A stretch of DNA of 64,000 bases from Gigaspora margarita (GCA_009809945.1 WTPW01000433.1:364850-428849); one strand, 5' to 3'. Shown: positions 32,911 to 45,060, counted from the stretch's first letter. Made by a program: numbers and translations. Notes: generated from the sequence alone by a model not told the origin.

Positions 32911-33945
32911 CTTATCTGGTTAGCAGTTACCATTTATGGCAGAATATTAAAATCATACTCCCTGTTTATTGATTTACAATTAGTATGAACACAAGCATAT
33001 AGCTATAAAATTTTTCAAGACTATGATCTGATGTGAGAACATTTTCGAATTAATTTACCTGATAATCATGCAGTAATCTAGTAATCAAAATTTTTAAACT
33101 TTAAGTATTGCAGGAAAATCAAAAGTGAAATTTAAGTTTTCACTATAATATGAATCAAGAATTATAAAATTTGTATATACTATCAGTGTTCAATAATCAT
33201 ATGTTCTTTTAATATTTTGTAGTGCTTATTTATTAATCATTTTCTTATTTGAATCATTCATTAAATGATATAATATGACAATTATTATCAATTGAGCATT
33301 AATTTCATCAAAATATTTATTCATTTCTCTTAACTTTTAATTCATATTGATTTAATCTATATGTATAACAATTATTTATTGTCTAAATAGTTTATATGAG
33401 CTTGTTATTCTTATTAGCTTCTTATTAACATTAAATTTGTATTATAATGATCATTTTTTATTTGCATTAATTCATTTTTTAAACAGTATAGTAATCATTT
33501 ATTTAAATTGATTTGATTTATGAATGTAATTTATAATCATTATTTATTAGCTAATAGAAATTAATAAACATTTTTATTATATAGTATTTGACATCGTAAA
33601 ATAAGCAAATCTGCAAATTTCATTAAAATCTTATGAAATCTCTATAACATCCCATATAAAACTATTATGCTGCAGTTGATCATGTATTTGATATCTATTT
33701 CTGAATTTATCCAAAGATGTAACTATTCTGTATTAGAGTAATCATTTGTTTAATATTAATGCCATATAATAATTCCAGATCAAGGTCTTTGCAAAATCTA
33801 TTAATGTTATTGTATGATAATAATCAGTATAACAGTCAAAAACTACCAAAAGTATATAATTATATTGCGAATCCAATAATCATTTTGAATATGCCATTTA
33901 TTGGGATGCAAAATTTTTGTACATAGATATTGTTTATAAAGCAAT
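32911..33945. other. AT-rich intergenic DNA, nothing recognised
   Basis: No gene or delimitable repeat. AATCATT-type motifs are frequent. Confidence 0.35.
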
Positions 33946-33947
33946 TA

Positions 33948-34062
33948 CTGTATAAGCACGAAATAACGCACTGGGGCATTATTTCAAATTCTGGCTGAAT
34001 TAAGCTTAATTTAGGCTAAAATTTAAAATTATACCCCTGCGCATTATTTTGCGCCTATATGG
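33948..34062. mobile_element. Palindromic TA-flanked MITE centred on AAGCTT
   Basis: Ends CTGTATAAGCACGAAATAAC and (inverted) CCATATAGGCGCAAAATAAT, flanked by TA. Second copy of the family at 6968-7080. Confidence 0.82.
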
Positions 34063-34064
34063 TA

Positions 34065-34995
34065 TATAAAATTGATATTATTATTATAATTAAAATATGA
34101 AAATATGCTAAAATACATATGCAAAAATTAAAAAAAATTTTTTGCCTTTGAAATTTCTGACAAAAATTAGTAAATTACAGTAAAAAATCATATAAAATAC
34201 TTTATTTCACAGCCAAAATCACTAGATTGCTTGTCAATTTAGGATATTAGATCAGATAGTTAGAATCTAATAGAATCTTCTTTATTATATGACATAGTTT
34301 ATTTATAAATGCTAACTCAGTGTTTATTTTTCACATGCACAAAAGTGTACACATGTGTACAAATCTAAACAATTGTTTTATTTAAAATTTTGATTGGATC
34401 CTCACAGATGCGCTCATTTTTGCACATATAAAAAATGAATAATATACTAACCTGTAATCAGGTTTCATTTGCATTTTGTACCAGACACTATCTAGCTTAT
34501 TAAGGACACGAATAATCTATATAAGCTTAAATTTGGGCATTATGGTAAATGTTTTTGTTAGCACTTTTATATTGTTATTTATAACTATAATTTAAATACT
34601 GGTATTAGATATAAATTTTAGTCTTTATTATCATTTTTTGAAATATAAGTCAACTTTTAAAAAAATTTACTTTACTTTGTAGCATTCTCTAAAAAAAAAA
34701 AAAACAATTCTTCCAAAGAAAATAAATTTTTTTAAAAAAATTTAATTCTTACTTTATATTTTCTATTATCATATTTTAAATATAAAATTTAGAAAAATTA
34801 TCCATTAGCATAATTTCAAATATAATTAGTAATTAGCTGTTTTCATATATAATATTTTTACCAAATATTTACTTTTCAAATAAAACTTTTTTAAAAAAGG
34901 GCCTATATTACCTATTTTTCAAATATAATCTCATATAGATTGCATCTAGTACAAAATATAATTAAAAGCCAATACCAAGGTTTTCTTTAAATACA
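34065..34995. other. AT-rich intergenic DNA, nothing recognised
   Basis: No coding frame and no complete element. A 14-bp palindrome, GTACACATGTGTAC, occurs at 34347-34360. Confidence 0.35.
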
Positions 34996-36034
34996 CTTAT
35001 ATATAGAGCTGTTAACTAGTCTGGTCTGAACTAATAGTTATGCTAAATATTTAATATACATTTTACAACAACTATAAATGTTGTTTTTGGTTATAATTTA
35101 ATTACAAACCCTTAGTTTGTTAAACAAGATTAAACTATATATAATGAATAATGAGAATAGTCTGTTGTTAACATTAATAAAATAGAGAAATTTATTAATA
35201 ACAGCAATGGCATGATCAATTAATTTATAGTTTGCACTATATTTGTATGAAATAATGCCTATGGTATTATTTTGATACATGAATTTGAAACAAACTAATG
35301 ATTAATTTAACTGAAGATTTTAATAATTAGAATTATAATTTGTATTCAACTAAATTAACTATTAGTTTGTCTCAAACATGTGTTGCAAAACAAGGCCTAT
35401 ATGCAAATATAGTATATTGTTCAGATCTAAAATAAGTATAATTTGCTTGATCCATATATAAGTAATGTACTATTATTGTCAAATTATAGATTATCTGTTT
35501 TTCAATATTAGTATATATTGATAAGAATTTAAGTATTTGACAAACATGTAAACACTAACTATATTATATAAATAAATAGTTTTTTCTATGCAAGTTATAT
35601 CTAATATTTTGTTAATTTTACTCTGATATTTTCATATATTAAGACAATTTTTGTTTTGAATTAGTATAAGATTGAACATTTTGTATACCCAATTATAATT
35701 ATATTATTCAATCAAATTATCAAAAATTAAGTAGCTTAAAGTAACAAAATATCTTTTTAACTAATTTTAACTATAATGTTCATATTTATAAAGTTAATTA
35801 AAAGATATTATTTTGCTATATTAATATACTATATTATTTCTAATCTATAGTTCAAACAATCTAGTCTTGACAAATGAAATTTTCTAGTAGCCAAATTTGA
35901 AATTTACAAAATATAGCCAAATTTAATATTTTTATTATATGTGGCCAAATTTATATTTTATTATATGCAGCCTAATTTGATATTTTCATTATATATAACC
36001 AAATTTGATATTTTTATTATGGACAATGATAAAG

Positions 36035-36330
36035 CACACTACTGGTGTTCAACACCACATGTGTTTTGATCAATTAAAAATTATGAATCCGTGTAATGTG
36101 AAGATCAACTGTAACCTGAATTTTTCAGAATTTTTTCAAAAATCATCTATATCAAAAATTTTGTCTAAGAAACCTATCTTCACGTTCTAACAAAAAAATT
36201 TCTTGCAAAATTTTGACATAAACAAACTCCTAATCCAAACTTTATCACAAACTCTAACCCTAACCCTAATGTCAAAAAAATTTTTGCATATTATAATTTG
36301 TATTTACTAGTATTGAACACCATAGGTGTG
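36035..36330. mobile_element. TIR element with telomere-like block
   Basis: The left end CACACTACTGGTGTTCAA and the inverted right end CACACCTATGGTGTTCAA match well; no clear duplication of the AT-rich target. The interior has GTTCTAACAAAAAAATTTC and CTAACCCTAACCCTAATG. It interrupts the 27-bp tandem units. The open frame at 36005 is inside it and discounted. Confidence 0.65.
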
Positions 36331-36559
36331 ATATATATATATTGTTTATTATATATGGCTTAATTTAATATTTTTTTTAAATATAGCCAAAATATCTAGT
36401 GATCGATTATTGATTGATCATATACAAAGGAGATCAATTTATGATTTATTATAGTATTTTGAGCAGTTATTACATATAATTAGTCATGATTATATAATCA
36501 AGCAAAATTTATAACCAATCATATGATCAATCACTAGATTGCATAAGTAATGTTATTAA

Positions 36560-37437
36560 ACAAAATTGCTATTTTAACTCAAACTTTGACAAAAGACATT
36601 CTTGATAATTAGTGATTCAGTTAGCTCAAATTTTTGTTATAGATAGAATTAATATTTATCTATGATATTTAAAAATTTTAGCCAATTTAGTTGGTAATTC
36701 ACAAGTAGTCATTTGAATACAATAGTTAATTTTTTTAAAAAAATTGACTAATATATACAAGCAATTACTTGAAAATTACCAGACTAAATCATCTAAAATT
36801 TTTATATATAATAGAAGAATATCGATAATATCTATGATATAAAAATTTGGCAGAATTGGATTACTTGTTATTGAGATATCAATTATCAAAGTTGTGTAAA
36901 AATAATAAGTTTTTTAAATATCAACTATTACTCAAATTTGATGATGAATATCTTAATAACTAGTAATCCAAATTAGTCAAATTTCTATTATAGATAGTGC
37001 TAATATTCAACTATAATATATAAAACTTTAAACAATTTGGCCTGGTAATACTTAAGATATCACTTGAATATAATAGTCAATTTTTTTAAAAAAAATTAAC
37101 TGTCATATACAAGTGATTACTCAAGAATTAACAGACCAAATTGGCTAAAATTTTTATATATTATAGATGAATATCGATAATATCTATTTTAAAAATTTAA
37201 GCCGATTTGGATTACTAGTTATCAAGATATTTATTGTAGAGGTTGGAACTGGTTTTAAAAATCCAGGTTCATTACATCAAAATTCAGGTTTATTACACCA
37301 AAAATCAGGTTTATCACATAAATTATTAGTAATTTATGTAATAAACCTGATTTTTGGTGTGATAAACCTAAATTTTTAAAACTGGTTCCAACCTCTAATC
37401 CATTGTCAAAATTTGAGTAAAAATAGCAAATTTTGTT
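36560..37437. repeat. Foldback element of two mirrored units
   Basis: The outer ends AAATTGCTATTTTAACTCAAA and AAATTTGCTATTTTTACTCAA (inverted) enclose two units. Each is itself palindromic around AATTTTTTTAAAAAAATT, with GATATTATCGATATTC-like blocks. The right arm is split by the MITE at 37239. Confidence 0.62.
37239..37395. mobile_element. TA-flanked palindromic MITE, GAGGTTGGAACTGG ends
   Basis: Ends GAGGTTGGAACTGGTTTTAA and (inverted) GAGGTTGGAACCAGTTTTAA with TA flanks. The whole 157 bp is nearly one hairpin with internal CAGGTTTATTACA repeats. The open frame at 37167 is a by-product. Confidence 0.85.
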
Positions 37438-37449
37438 ATTAATTATATA

Positions 37450-38757
37450 CAGTGGGGGGACATATTATTATGGACACTATTTGGGCAGCTGTCACTCAAA
37501 ATCGGGTAAGTAAACATAGCATGAAACTTATATCACATGACCAGCTAATCTAAAAATACAACGGACTAAAATTTGGTGCAATTTCATTAGATTGCATTGG
37601 TATTATGCAAAAGTTAGTAAAAGTAGCATTTTTTTGTTTGTACGAAAATTGATTTTTGGAATTTTTTGAAATTTTTTTTTTAAAAAAAAAATTCACAAAA
37701 AATCAATTTTTTGCTCAAATCAGTTCAAATTTTGCTCAAATGTAGTGTGGCACCAGGCCACATTATGCGATATAAAAAAAAGTATATCTGTATAACCAAT
37801 CAGCATAAAAAAAAAACAAATGTGCATCTTAATTTTTTTTTACCACAAAAAGTAGGCGTGAAGAAAGATTTAACAGAAAGTCAACGAGGAGCCATAATTT
37901 ATGGACACCAAAGAGGTGATTCACTTTGAACAATTGCAGGTTTGGTTGGTTGTAGTAAAAGTTCCATGAGGAACGTCATAAAGCAGTACTGTGAGTCAGG
38001 TACAAAAATTCAAAAAAAAGGACTGGTCGACCAAAAACTAACACTTTTGGATCTTGGAAACCTTAAAGGCTTAGTTACAAATAGCAACTGCTTTTGCAGC
38101 CTTACACAAATAACCAACCTATACAATTGTCAAGCAAAAAAACAATTTCTGAGAGTACTATGTGCCATGCTTTGCACAGTTTGGGCTCGTCCTCATGTGT
38201 TGCCCCCAAAGCCTCTTATCATGACTGAGAATATAAAAAAAAGGTATAAATAGGCACTTGAATATCAGAAGTGGTGTGTTGTGGCCAGATGAGACCTATA
38301 TACATCATTTTTTGGTTTCTCTGACACAAACAAAATGAAAAATGGGCATTAGTAATATCGTAGAGCCGGATGCTCTTGTAAAAAATTATGGTATGAAACA
38401 CCACCAGAACTTTGCCACAGACTGTCGCTAGCATCCCTAATCAGGTTGATGCTTGTATAGAAATTGGGGGTGGAACCATCAAATATTATAATATAATTTG
38501 TTTTTTTTTTTATATAAAAATGTAAAAAAAAAAAAAAAAAATAGAAAATGCAAAATTTTGGCTTTCATACAAATAAAAAATCAAATTTTTAGAAATTTTT
38601 GCATCATTTCTGCATGATGTATGAAATCATGTAAAATTTTAGTATGTTGTACTGTGAGATTGGGCAGTCATATGATATAAATTTTGTACTATGTTTACTG
38701 ACCCAGCTTTGAATGACGGCCACCCAAAAAGTGTCCATAATAATATGTCCCCCACTG
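37450..38757 (+). mobile_element. Tc1-type transposon, full length but inactive
   Basis: Ends CAGTGGGGGGACATATTATT and (inverted) CAGTGGGGGACATATTATTA, flanked by TA. It is 1308 bp long, the usual Tc1 size, and holds one decayed transposase gene on the plus strand. Confidence 0.9.
37848..38450 (+). pseudogene. Tc1-like transposase relic
   Basis: Begins near KKDLTESQRGAIIYGHQRG, the N-terminal helix-turn-helix of Tc1 transposases, and continues TIAGLVGCSKSSMRNVIKQY and DLGNLKGLVTNSN in the same frame after a TGA at 37927-37929 (R in family members, CGA to TGA). A further frame ends at 38253. Beyond it PDETYIHHF resembles the region of the second catalytic aspartate. Later stops and the lost C-terminal catalytic residue make it non-functional. 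It would bind the TIRs and cut at TA. Confidence 0.85.
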
Positions 38758-38935
38758 TATATAATCAATTATACATATAATCAATTATAATTGATTAAAA
38801 GACTATGATTGATCAAACCTTATAATTGATAAACTATATAAGATCATGATTGATCAAAAATATTCATAATCAATCAAACTATATAATCAATTATGATCAA
38901 TCATATTAGGATCGATTCCTATCTCTAAATTTGAT
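38758..38935. repeat. ATAATTGATT/TTGATCAA-rich stretch
   Basis: Many short direct and inverted copies of ATAATTGATTA and ATTGATCAAA. Similar motifs occur at 36390-36545, and the two stretches may be ends of one disrupted element. Confidence 0.4.
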
Positions 38936-39553
38936 ATTTTCATTATATATAGCAAATTACTTGCTTTAATAGCATACCAATACACAAAAGCAACAAAATT
39001 GCATATTTTGCTTGTTTTAATAATATATATTGGGTAGCCAAAGTGTTTGTTTAATTATAAAATTATCTTTATTTCAATTCTCTGCAATTTTATTAAAAAC
39101 AATTTTAGAAAAAATTAAGACCACTAAGATGTTTAGCTTGGATGGTATTAAAGTTTTATAAAAGGATTTTTTTGGGTACTATTTTTTGTAAACAAGGATT
39201 AGTATTTTTAATTTAGTTAAATTTATTTGTTGGGACTAGATTGTTTGCACTGTATAATTTATGTATAGCTAAAATTATCATTATTACTTCTTTTATATCA
39301 TATAAGCAAATATTATAAATTTGAAAGCTTATTGTAAAAGTATTAAAATTCTTATACTGACAAACTTAATTTCATTATTATAGCTTAAAAGTATTATATT
39401 TATTATCAGTCTGTTTGCCCTAGCTCTATTTTGATCTAGCTTTATTCAGTTCTATTTAGTCTTAGACCACAGTCTAGTTCAGTTTTTTTAAAAGACTAGC
39501 AGTCTTTCAACCAGAACAGACTAAACAAACTAATTAATAGCTCTACTTATATA

Positions 39554-40320
39554 TAGCTTAAATTTTAGTTTAAATCTTGATTGATTAAGTTATGCCAATA
39601 AATCTTGTTTAAATATGCCCAAGATTTTATAATTATATAATAAACAATGACTTGTATTATTTAATACCAAAAAAACATATATTTAATTATTTTGCTAACA
39701 GGCAATTTTACAAAATTACTAAGATAGTAAAATTGTTATTTAAAATACTAGTTTAAAAATGATTGAAAACCTAAAACTTGGGTTGAATAATTGCTATTTT
39801 GTTTAGTAATGCTAGTAAAACTAGGTTATTAGAAGCTAAAAAAAGTTCAAAGCAATCCTCATATTATAAAATTATTGCCTATCATGAGTGTCTCTTATAT
39901 TTTTACCAATTATTTTGCATATGAGAAAATAAGATGGTATAAATAGTTCAGATCACATGTCTTGAGAAATTTAATATTGAATATAATCTAATACACATCA
40001 TTAATATTAATGGCTCTACCCAGATTTTGGAAATGCTGAACCAAATTTGACAAGTATGACCAAAAAATCAAAAAATCAAAATCATAATCCAGCGGAACGT
40101 GAGAAAATTTAGAATAATATGATCAATTATGATGTAAAATTTAAATCTATAATTGTAATTGTTATGACATAATTTTGCATCATATTCTCATCATAATTCA
40201 TAATCGAACTATACTAAGAATTAATAATCGATGCAAAATGAAAAATTAACCCTCATTAAAATGTTATATTGTTGAGATTTCTCTTTTCTCAATTTTATCT
40301 TATTAGTATAATTTACTTTA
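39554..40320. other. AT-rich intergenic DNA, nothing recognised
   Basis: No gene, tandem repeat or terminal repeat was delimited. Confidence 0.35.
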
Positions 40321-40661
40321 GGCTACACAAAGTTAATTTTTTGCTTTGGATAATATAGTGTTCCAAAATTCCAGTCAGCAGGTCAGTTTTTTTTTTTATT
40401 AATCTATTGTAAATTAATACTCATGTTCACATATAATGCTACATAATGTTAATTTTTCAGGTTTGCATAACATGGAATAAGAAAATTTTGGATTTTTTTT
40501 CGAATCTATTGGGTAATTCCAAAAATTAAGGTTGCTTTCAGGCAGCACAGAGAAAAAATTAAATTACAAAAATGGAATAATTGGCACCATTGGAATTTAA
40601 AAAAAATTTTTTAAAAAAAAAAAATTAGTTATGTAAAATGAAAAATTAACTTTGGGTGGCC
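40321..40661. mobile_element. PIF/Harbinger-like MITE, GGCCACG family, copy A
   Basis: Starts GGCTACACAAAGTTAATTTT and ends with the inverse, AAAATTAACTTTGGGTGGCC. Flanks are TTA and TAA. It is collinear, in opposite orientation, with the whole of 58035-58399, including the internal inverted end copy and AATTAAGGT...GGAATAATTGGC. Confidence 0.78.
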
Positions 40662-40755
40662 TAATGAGTAAGTTTTGTAGTAAAATTTTTTTTATGAGAA
40701 CATAATAGTTATCCAATAATTTCCATACAAAGTAACAAACTTTAATTACATATTA

Positions 40756-41074
40756 GATCATGCAAAGTTAATTTTTCATTTTTTATAGCATGATATTCCA
40801 AAATTCCAGTTGGCAGATTATATTTTTTTTTAATTTGCTATAAATTAATAAGCTTATGTTCACATGTAAGGCCATGCAGGCTAATTTTTCAGTTTAAATC
40901 AGAAATTTTGGATCTATTAGGTAATTTCAAAAAATTAAGGTCACTATTGGATAATGCCTGAGAAAAAATTAGAAAGCAAAAACAGAAAAATTGGCAAAAT
41001 TGGAATTTAAAAAAATTTTTTTTGAAAAATTGGGTTAGCTGGTTATGAAAAATGAAAATTAACTTTGCATGATC
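40756..41074. mobile_element. PIF/Harbinger-like MITE, GGCCACG family, copy B
   Basis: Ends GATCATGCAAAGTTAATTTT and its inverse match over about 20 bp, with identical TTA on both sides (40753-40755 and 41075-41077). GATCATG differs from GGCCACG by transitions only. The interior matches copy A and 58035-58399. Confidence 0.85.
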
Positions 41075-41077
41075 TTA

Positions 41078-42430
41078 AACATCAAGTATGTTCATATAAT
41101 GAATTTTTTTATAATAATTTATGAAGAAAATCATAATAACTTAGATACAGCTAACTCATCTTTTTGAATCGCTCATTTAATCCAATACAAACTCGACCTT
41201 ATTCACAGACTATATATTACTTGAATAATGATTTCTAGAACTTACAATAATTTTAATGCAAGCTAACAACTTTAACTGATATACTGTTGGACTAATAGTA
41301 AGTATGTTTTGTAGAATTTTTTTTTTTACAACTAATGAGATCACTATGATGATACTTGGCGCAATCTTATCTGCTAACTTTTTCAGGTGCTTTCTATCAT
41401 TTTATGAAATGTGATCTCTAAAGAGGCACTGATGGCACCCCACAAATACTTGTAATATATATTAATACTGTATACTGTAATTTTAAATATGTGTAACATA
41501 TCTGATCACAATATTTTTTTATAATATGCAGATATGCGTATTACCTAATCTAAAAGTTTGATTGGATATCTTTAACAGACATTGCATAAAATGGAGTAGA
41601 AGTAAAAATGTTCTTGCTATGCTTCAGATTATAATAAAATAATTAAATACCTGTTTATATTACTCACAATCAGAATTTGTTAAAAGGCAATTTGTTCGAA
41701 TTGTATAGTATTATATCTATTTTATAGTAATATGCTAACTTGTTATAAAATAATTAAAATTTGTAATTTAACAATATAATCATTTTCAACTAAAATAAGC
41801 AAATACAATCAAAATAATTATACAATTTTGTTCACAATCAATTTGCTGACAGATTATTTTATTAATATTATGCTATATATATATAGCTAATAATATGTTA
41901 AAGTGTTATATCATTTGATATCTACAAAAATAGTAACAATAAGTTATTAATAAAATAATTCATCAATAAAACAAGTTATTAGTAAAATGATTTATTAGTT
42001 AAATGATTAAATTATTATTATTAAAAGAGATAAAAAATAGAAAAAGTAATAAATCTAAAAAAAGCAAAATCCTGCAATAGGTTGAGATATTATACATAAA
42101 GGTTAGCAAAAATTTTTAGAAAAATAAATCAAATAAAAAATAACTTTTATCATAAAAAACTTAAAGTATTAGATTAGATAATAGAAAGTAGTATAATTTT
42201 TTAAAAGTTATAAAAAGAGCTCATTTCAAAGTTATTAAATTATTAATAACTTGATAAAAACATTTCTATTAATCATTTATAAATTTTACAAAATCTTTAT
42301 TATTTTTAAATTATTGTTATTCAAATCCTTTTATAATAAATTATAAAGTATATAAAATAATCCAATTTATATATGGTTAAGATATAATTGTAGCTCCTAG
42401 ATATTTACTTGTAAAAGAAAAAGGTAACAA
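41078..42430. other. AT-rich intergenic DNA, nothing recognised
   Basis: No gene or complete element. Low-complexity AAT/TAA-rich DNA from about 41900 to 42360. Confidence 0.35.
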
Positions 42431-42433
42431 TAA

Positions 42434-43170
42434 ATTATTATTGGTGCTGTGAACATAAAGTTTATAAAAATATAAAGAAAGAGCAATAAGGCAAGATCAT
42501 ATTGTAAAAAAATTTAATATCTATAACCATGTACCCAAGAACATCTGTACAGATATAATCCAGATACTTAATAATATTAGAGAAAGAGCATTACAAACTC
42601 ATAAAAAATCCTCTCAAATAATCCAAGATATTATTATTAATATGTCTAAAGAATCTTTTTCATATATGGCAAGTAATGAAGCTATATATAAACAAATTTT
42701 TAGTGCTACAGTGTGAATAGCCTAGTCCCAACTAATAAAAATTTTTAGTGGCCAAAATCAGATTTTATTTTTATATATATAAAGAGGCCAGTTTGAAATT
42801 TAGCTAATATTTTATATTTAAAGTAGCCAAATTTAAATTTTTAATATATATAAAAATAAAATAATTGTTTAAAGAGGCCAGATTTCTTAAAAATACTATA
42901 ACTTGAACCTGCTATAACTTTTTATAAATAGATTTAAAAAAAATTTAAGAATGTGGAAGTGTTTAGCTTGGTTTGATTTAATATTTTAAGATAGTATTTT
43001 TGTTTACTAGTTTTTTGAAGAAGAATTAGCAATTTGAATTTCATCAATTTTATTGGTTCGGGCTAGGTCATCTGCACTATAGAAATAAAAATATGACTAT
43101 ACAGCCTCAGATATTAGAAAATATTAATGTTCTAGATCAACTATGTACAACTATAAGAGGAGAGCAATTT
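42434..43170 (+). pseudogene. FLYWCH/MULE-type protein relic, split by a MITE
   Basis: Short in-frame pieces recall the FLYWCH zinc-finger proteins tied to Mutator-like transposons. YYWCCEHK (near 42440) resembles the finger core. VKKFNIYNHVPK fits the C-terminal H-x-H. Then come NIRERALQTHKKSSQIIQDI and KESFSYMASNEAIYKQI. After the element at 42709-43079 the frame resumes as RNKNMTIQPQILENINV and RGEQFLA. At least one frameshift (near 42490) and a stop after EQFLASL are present, and the catalytic domain is missing. Family assignment is from memory of Rhizophagus FLYWCH proteins. Confidence 0.65.
42709..43079. mobile_element. TA-flanked element, AGCCTAGTCCC ends
   Basis: Ends CAGTGTGAATAGCCTAGTCC and (inverted) TAGTGCAGATGACCTAGCCC. 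TA at 42707-42708 is duplicated at 43080-43081. Removing the element and one TA joins the two halves of the FLYWCH relic in frame. Related to the element at 35848. Confidence 0.85.
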
Positions 43171-43894
43171 TTAGCATCCCTATAAGAAAATTGGACCAGA
43201 TCAGCATGAATTGGCATCAGATCAGTATGGGTCTTAGTGGCACAGATCGAGATCTGGATTTGTTTAGGCATGTTCAGAATTGGTATAGATTCTGTAGACC
43301 ATGTAGAACTATATTCCTGTGCCAATTAGACTATAAATGGTGCATGTTTTGTAGCAGTTTACTAGTCAAATTAGTACAGGTTTTTGCACAAGTAATAAAT
43401 GTAAATTCACATGCCATCATGATAATGATGTGGATTAACTATTAAAACATAAATTTACATAACTAATCAATATAATATGAACAAGCTAACTGCATATAAA
43501 TCAAAATTTGTAAGGAATTTTTTTTGTTAAAACATATAGGGAAGCTTCATGAGATATTGCTCTTTTTTTAAGAAAAAATCTTGTACTGATCTTTTGCTCT
43601 TTGTGAAATAAGCCAACATGTATATAAGCCAACACATATGTGTCATTCAAACACACCATTTCATATAATATGATATTATGTGCTACTCTTTGGCATAATG
43701 TTTGTGCCAAGATAGGTCAATTTTATTGGTTGATGCAAATTCATGTGATTAGTGAGAGTCATCCAGCGTTTTGACTGGTTGTTCATTTTGTGGGACTTTA
43801 TCTAGGGGGTAATTTTAATCAAAAATTAATTTTAAATTGCCTAAATGATATTTATTTGCAATAAACCATTTGTTATTTTATTCTGAAATGTCTC
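43171..43894. other. Intergenic DNA, nothing recognised
   Basis: Two overlapping open frames of 62 and 100 codons (43137-43445, opposite strands) have no known motif and no coding periodicity that I can see. The rest is AT-rich. Confidence 0.35.
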
Positions 43895-44853
43895 TAGTGT
43901 TTTGGCTGAAACCTTCCAAATTCTGAAACATTTCACTCTATAGTTTCAGTATTGCCCAAAATCAGAAACTTCTGAATGTGCTAAAAATACCAAAATGTAA
44001 AAACACAGAAACAAGTAAAACTAAAACTTTGAAAACCTTTGAAATCAGATGAAATCTAATCTTCCAAAACTACTGAAACTGTGTGAGCCATCTGAATCTT
44101 CCAAAACTTGACAAAAAAACAGTTCACAAATTTGAGAAGCTTGAATATAAAAAAAATGAAAAACCTAAAATCTGAGATATTCAGAATAAAACAAAATGGG
44201 TTATTATAGTAAATGTCATTTAGACCATTTGAAATTAATTTTTAAGTTAACAACACCCTCTAGCTAAAGTCTTCCACAAAATGAACAACCAATCAAAATG
44301 CTGGTTGACTCTCGCCAATTATATAAATTGAATTATCCAATGAAATTGACCTATTTTTGTTTGTTTTTGTATTTGTTTCATATATATTCATTTTTTTTAC
44401 CCTTTCAAGAGCTCTGAAAAGCAATGTTAACCAAAGAATCAATCTTAGATGGCCTTATGCTTACTATTTTGTGTTATGCAGATTCTTATAATTTTATTGG
44501 CTATTGGTTTCTGTTGAAAGTTTCACTTTAGCCCAAAATACTAGTAAACTCTACATCTTTTTATGGCATAAAACTGAATTGTAAGATTTTATCTATTTCT
44601 GAAATCCACTTTCATTTATCATTTATATGATATTTATTGCTTATTGGTTTCAGAAATTTCAGAAGTTTTGCCAATTTTAGAAGTTTCAGAAGCTTTAGAA
44701 GTTTCAAAAGTTTGAAGTTTTGGAAGCTTTGAAAGTTTTATTCAGTTTCATAGGTTTCAGAAGTTTCAGATTTGGGGCATCTGGCGAAACTAGGTTTTGG
44801 AAGGTTTGAAAGTTTTGGCCAGCCAAATCCTGAAAGTTTCAGCTGAAATACTG
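43895..44853. mobile_element. hAT-like element, long relative of 27466
   Basis: Starts TAGTGTTTTGGCTGAAACC and ends with CAGCTGAAATACTG. Collinear with the split copy at 18251-25410 and, with an internal gap, with 27466-27962. Most CCGAAAC motifs read CTGAAAC or CCAAAAC. No clean 8-bp duplication. The right end abuts an F-box gene fragment. Confidence 0.75.
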
Positions 44854-45060
44854 GTACTATGTGAACTTATTGTCATTAATTGTTAAATTGAATAAACCGC
44901 TGTCATGGCTTAGAAAAGACTTAATGAACTTTATTGCCAATTTAGCAATAAGCCATGAACATTAGGATATTAAAAAAAGGTAATTATTGGAAAGTAAATT
45001 TATTTATTTATTTTTTATTATGTGTGTTGCATATATATTACTACTTCTCACTACACAGCA
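44854..45060 (+). pseudogene. F-box gene 3' end fragment with 3' flank
   Basis: The reading CELIVINC then a stop, followed by AATTGTTAAATTGAATAAAC and about 150 bp of flank, matches 58447-58640, the end of the decayed F-box copy 5 and its downstream DNA. Nothing upstream remains, because the hAT-like element starts directly before it. Confidence 0.75.

Larger units (their letters stand above)
35848..39252. mobile_element. TA-flanked element, AATCTAGTCC family, with nested insertions
   Basis: Left end TAGTTCAAACAATCTAGTC and inverted right end CAGTGCAAACAATCTAGTCC, flanked by TA. A compact relative is at 42709-43079. Near both ends are tandem units of the type AGCCAAATTTGATATTTTTA, about 27 bp long. 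It contains elements at 36035, 36560 and 37450. Confidence 0.75.
35004..39545. mobile_element. hAT-type element with 8-bp duplication, host of a nest
   Basis: Ends TAGAGCTGTTAACTAGTC and (inverted) TAGAGCTATTAATTAGTT, flanked by perfect CTTATATA at 34996-35003 and 39546-39553. About 1.1 kb is its own sequence and 3.4 kb is the nested TA element at 35848. The own sequence carries the inverted pair AACAAACTAATGATTAA / TTAACTATTAGTTTGT. No transposase. Confidence 0.85.

Noticed and set aside
36250..36271. True telomere or interstitial telomere array
   Set aside because: Only about two CTAACC units, always in the same place inside TIR elements; far too short for a telomere.
43143..43445. 100-codon open frame as a gene
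   Set aside because: Overlaps the end of the FLYWCH relic in another frame; no recognisable domain.
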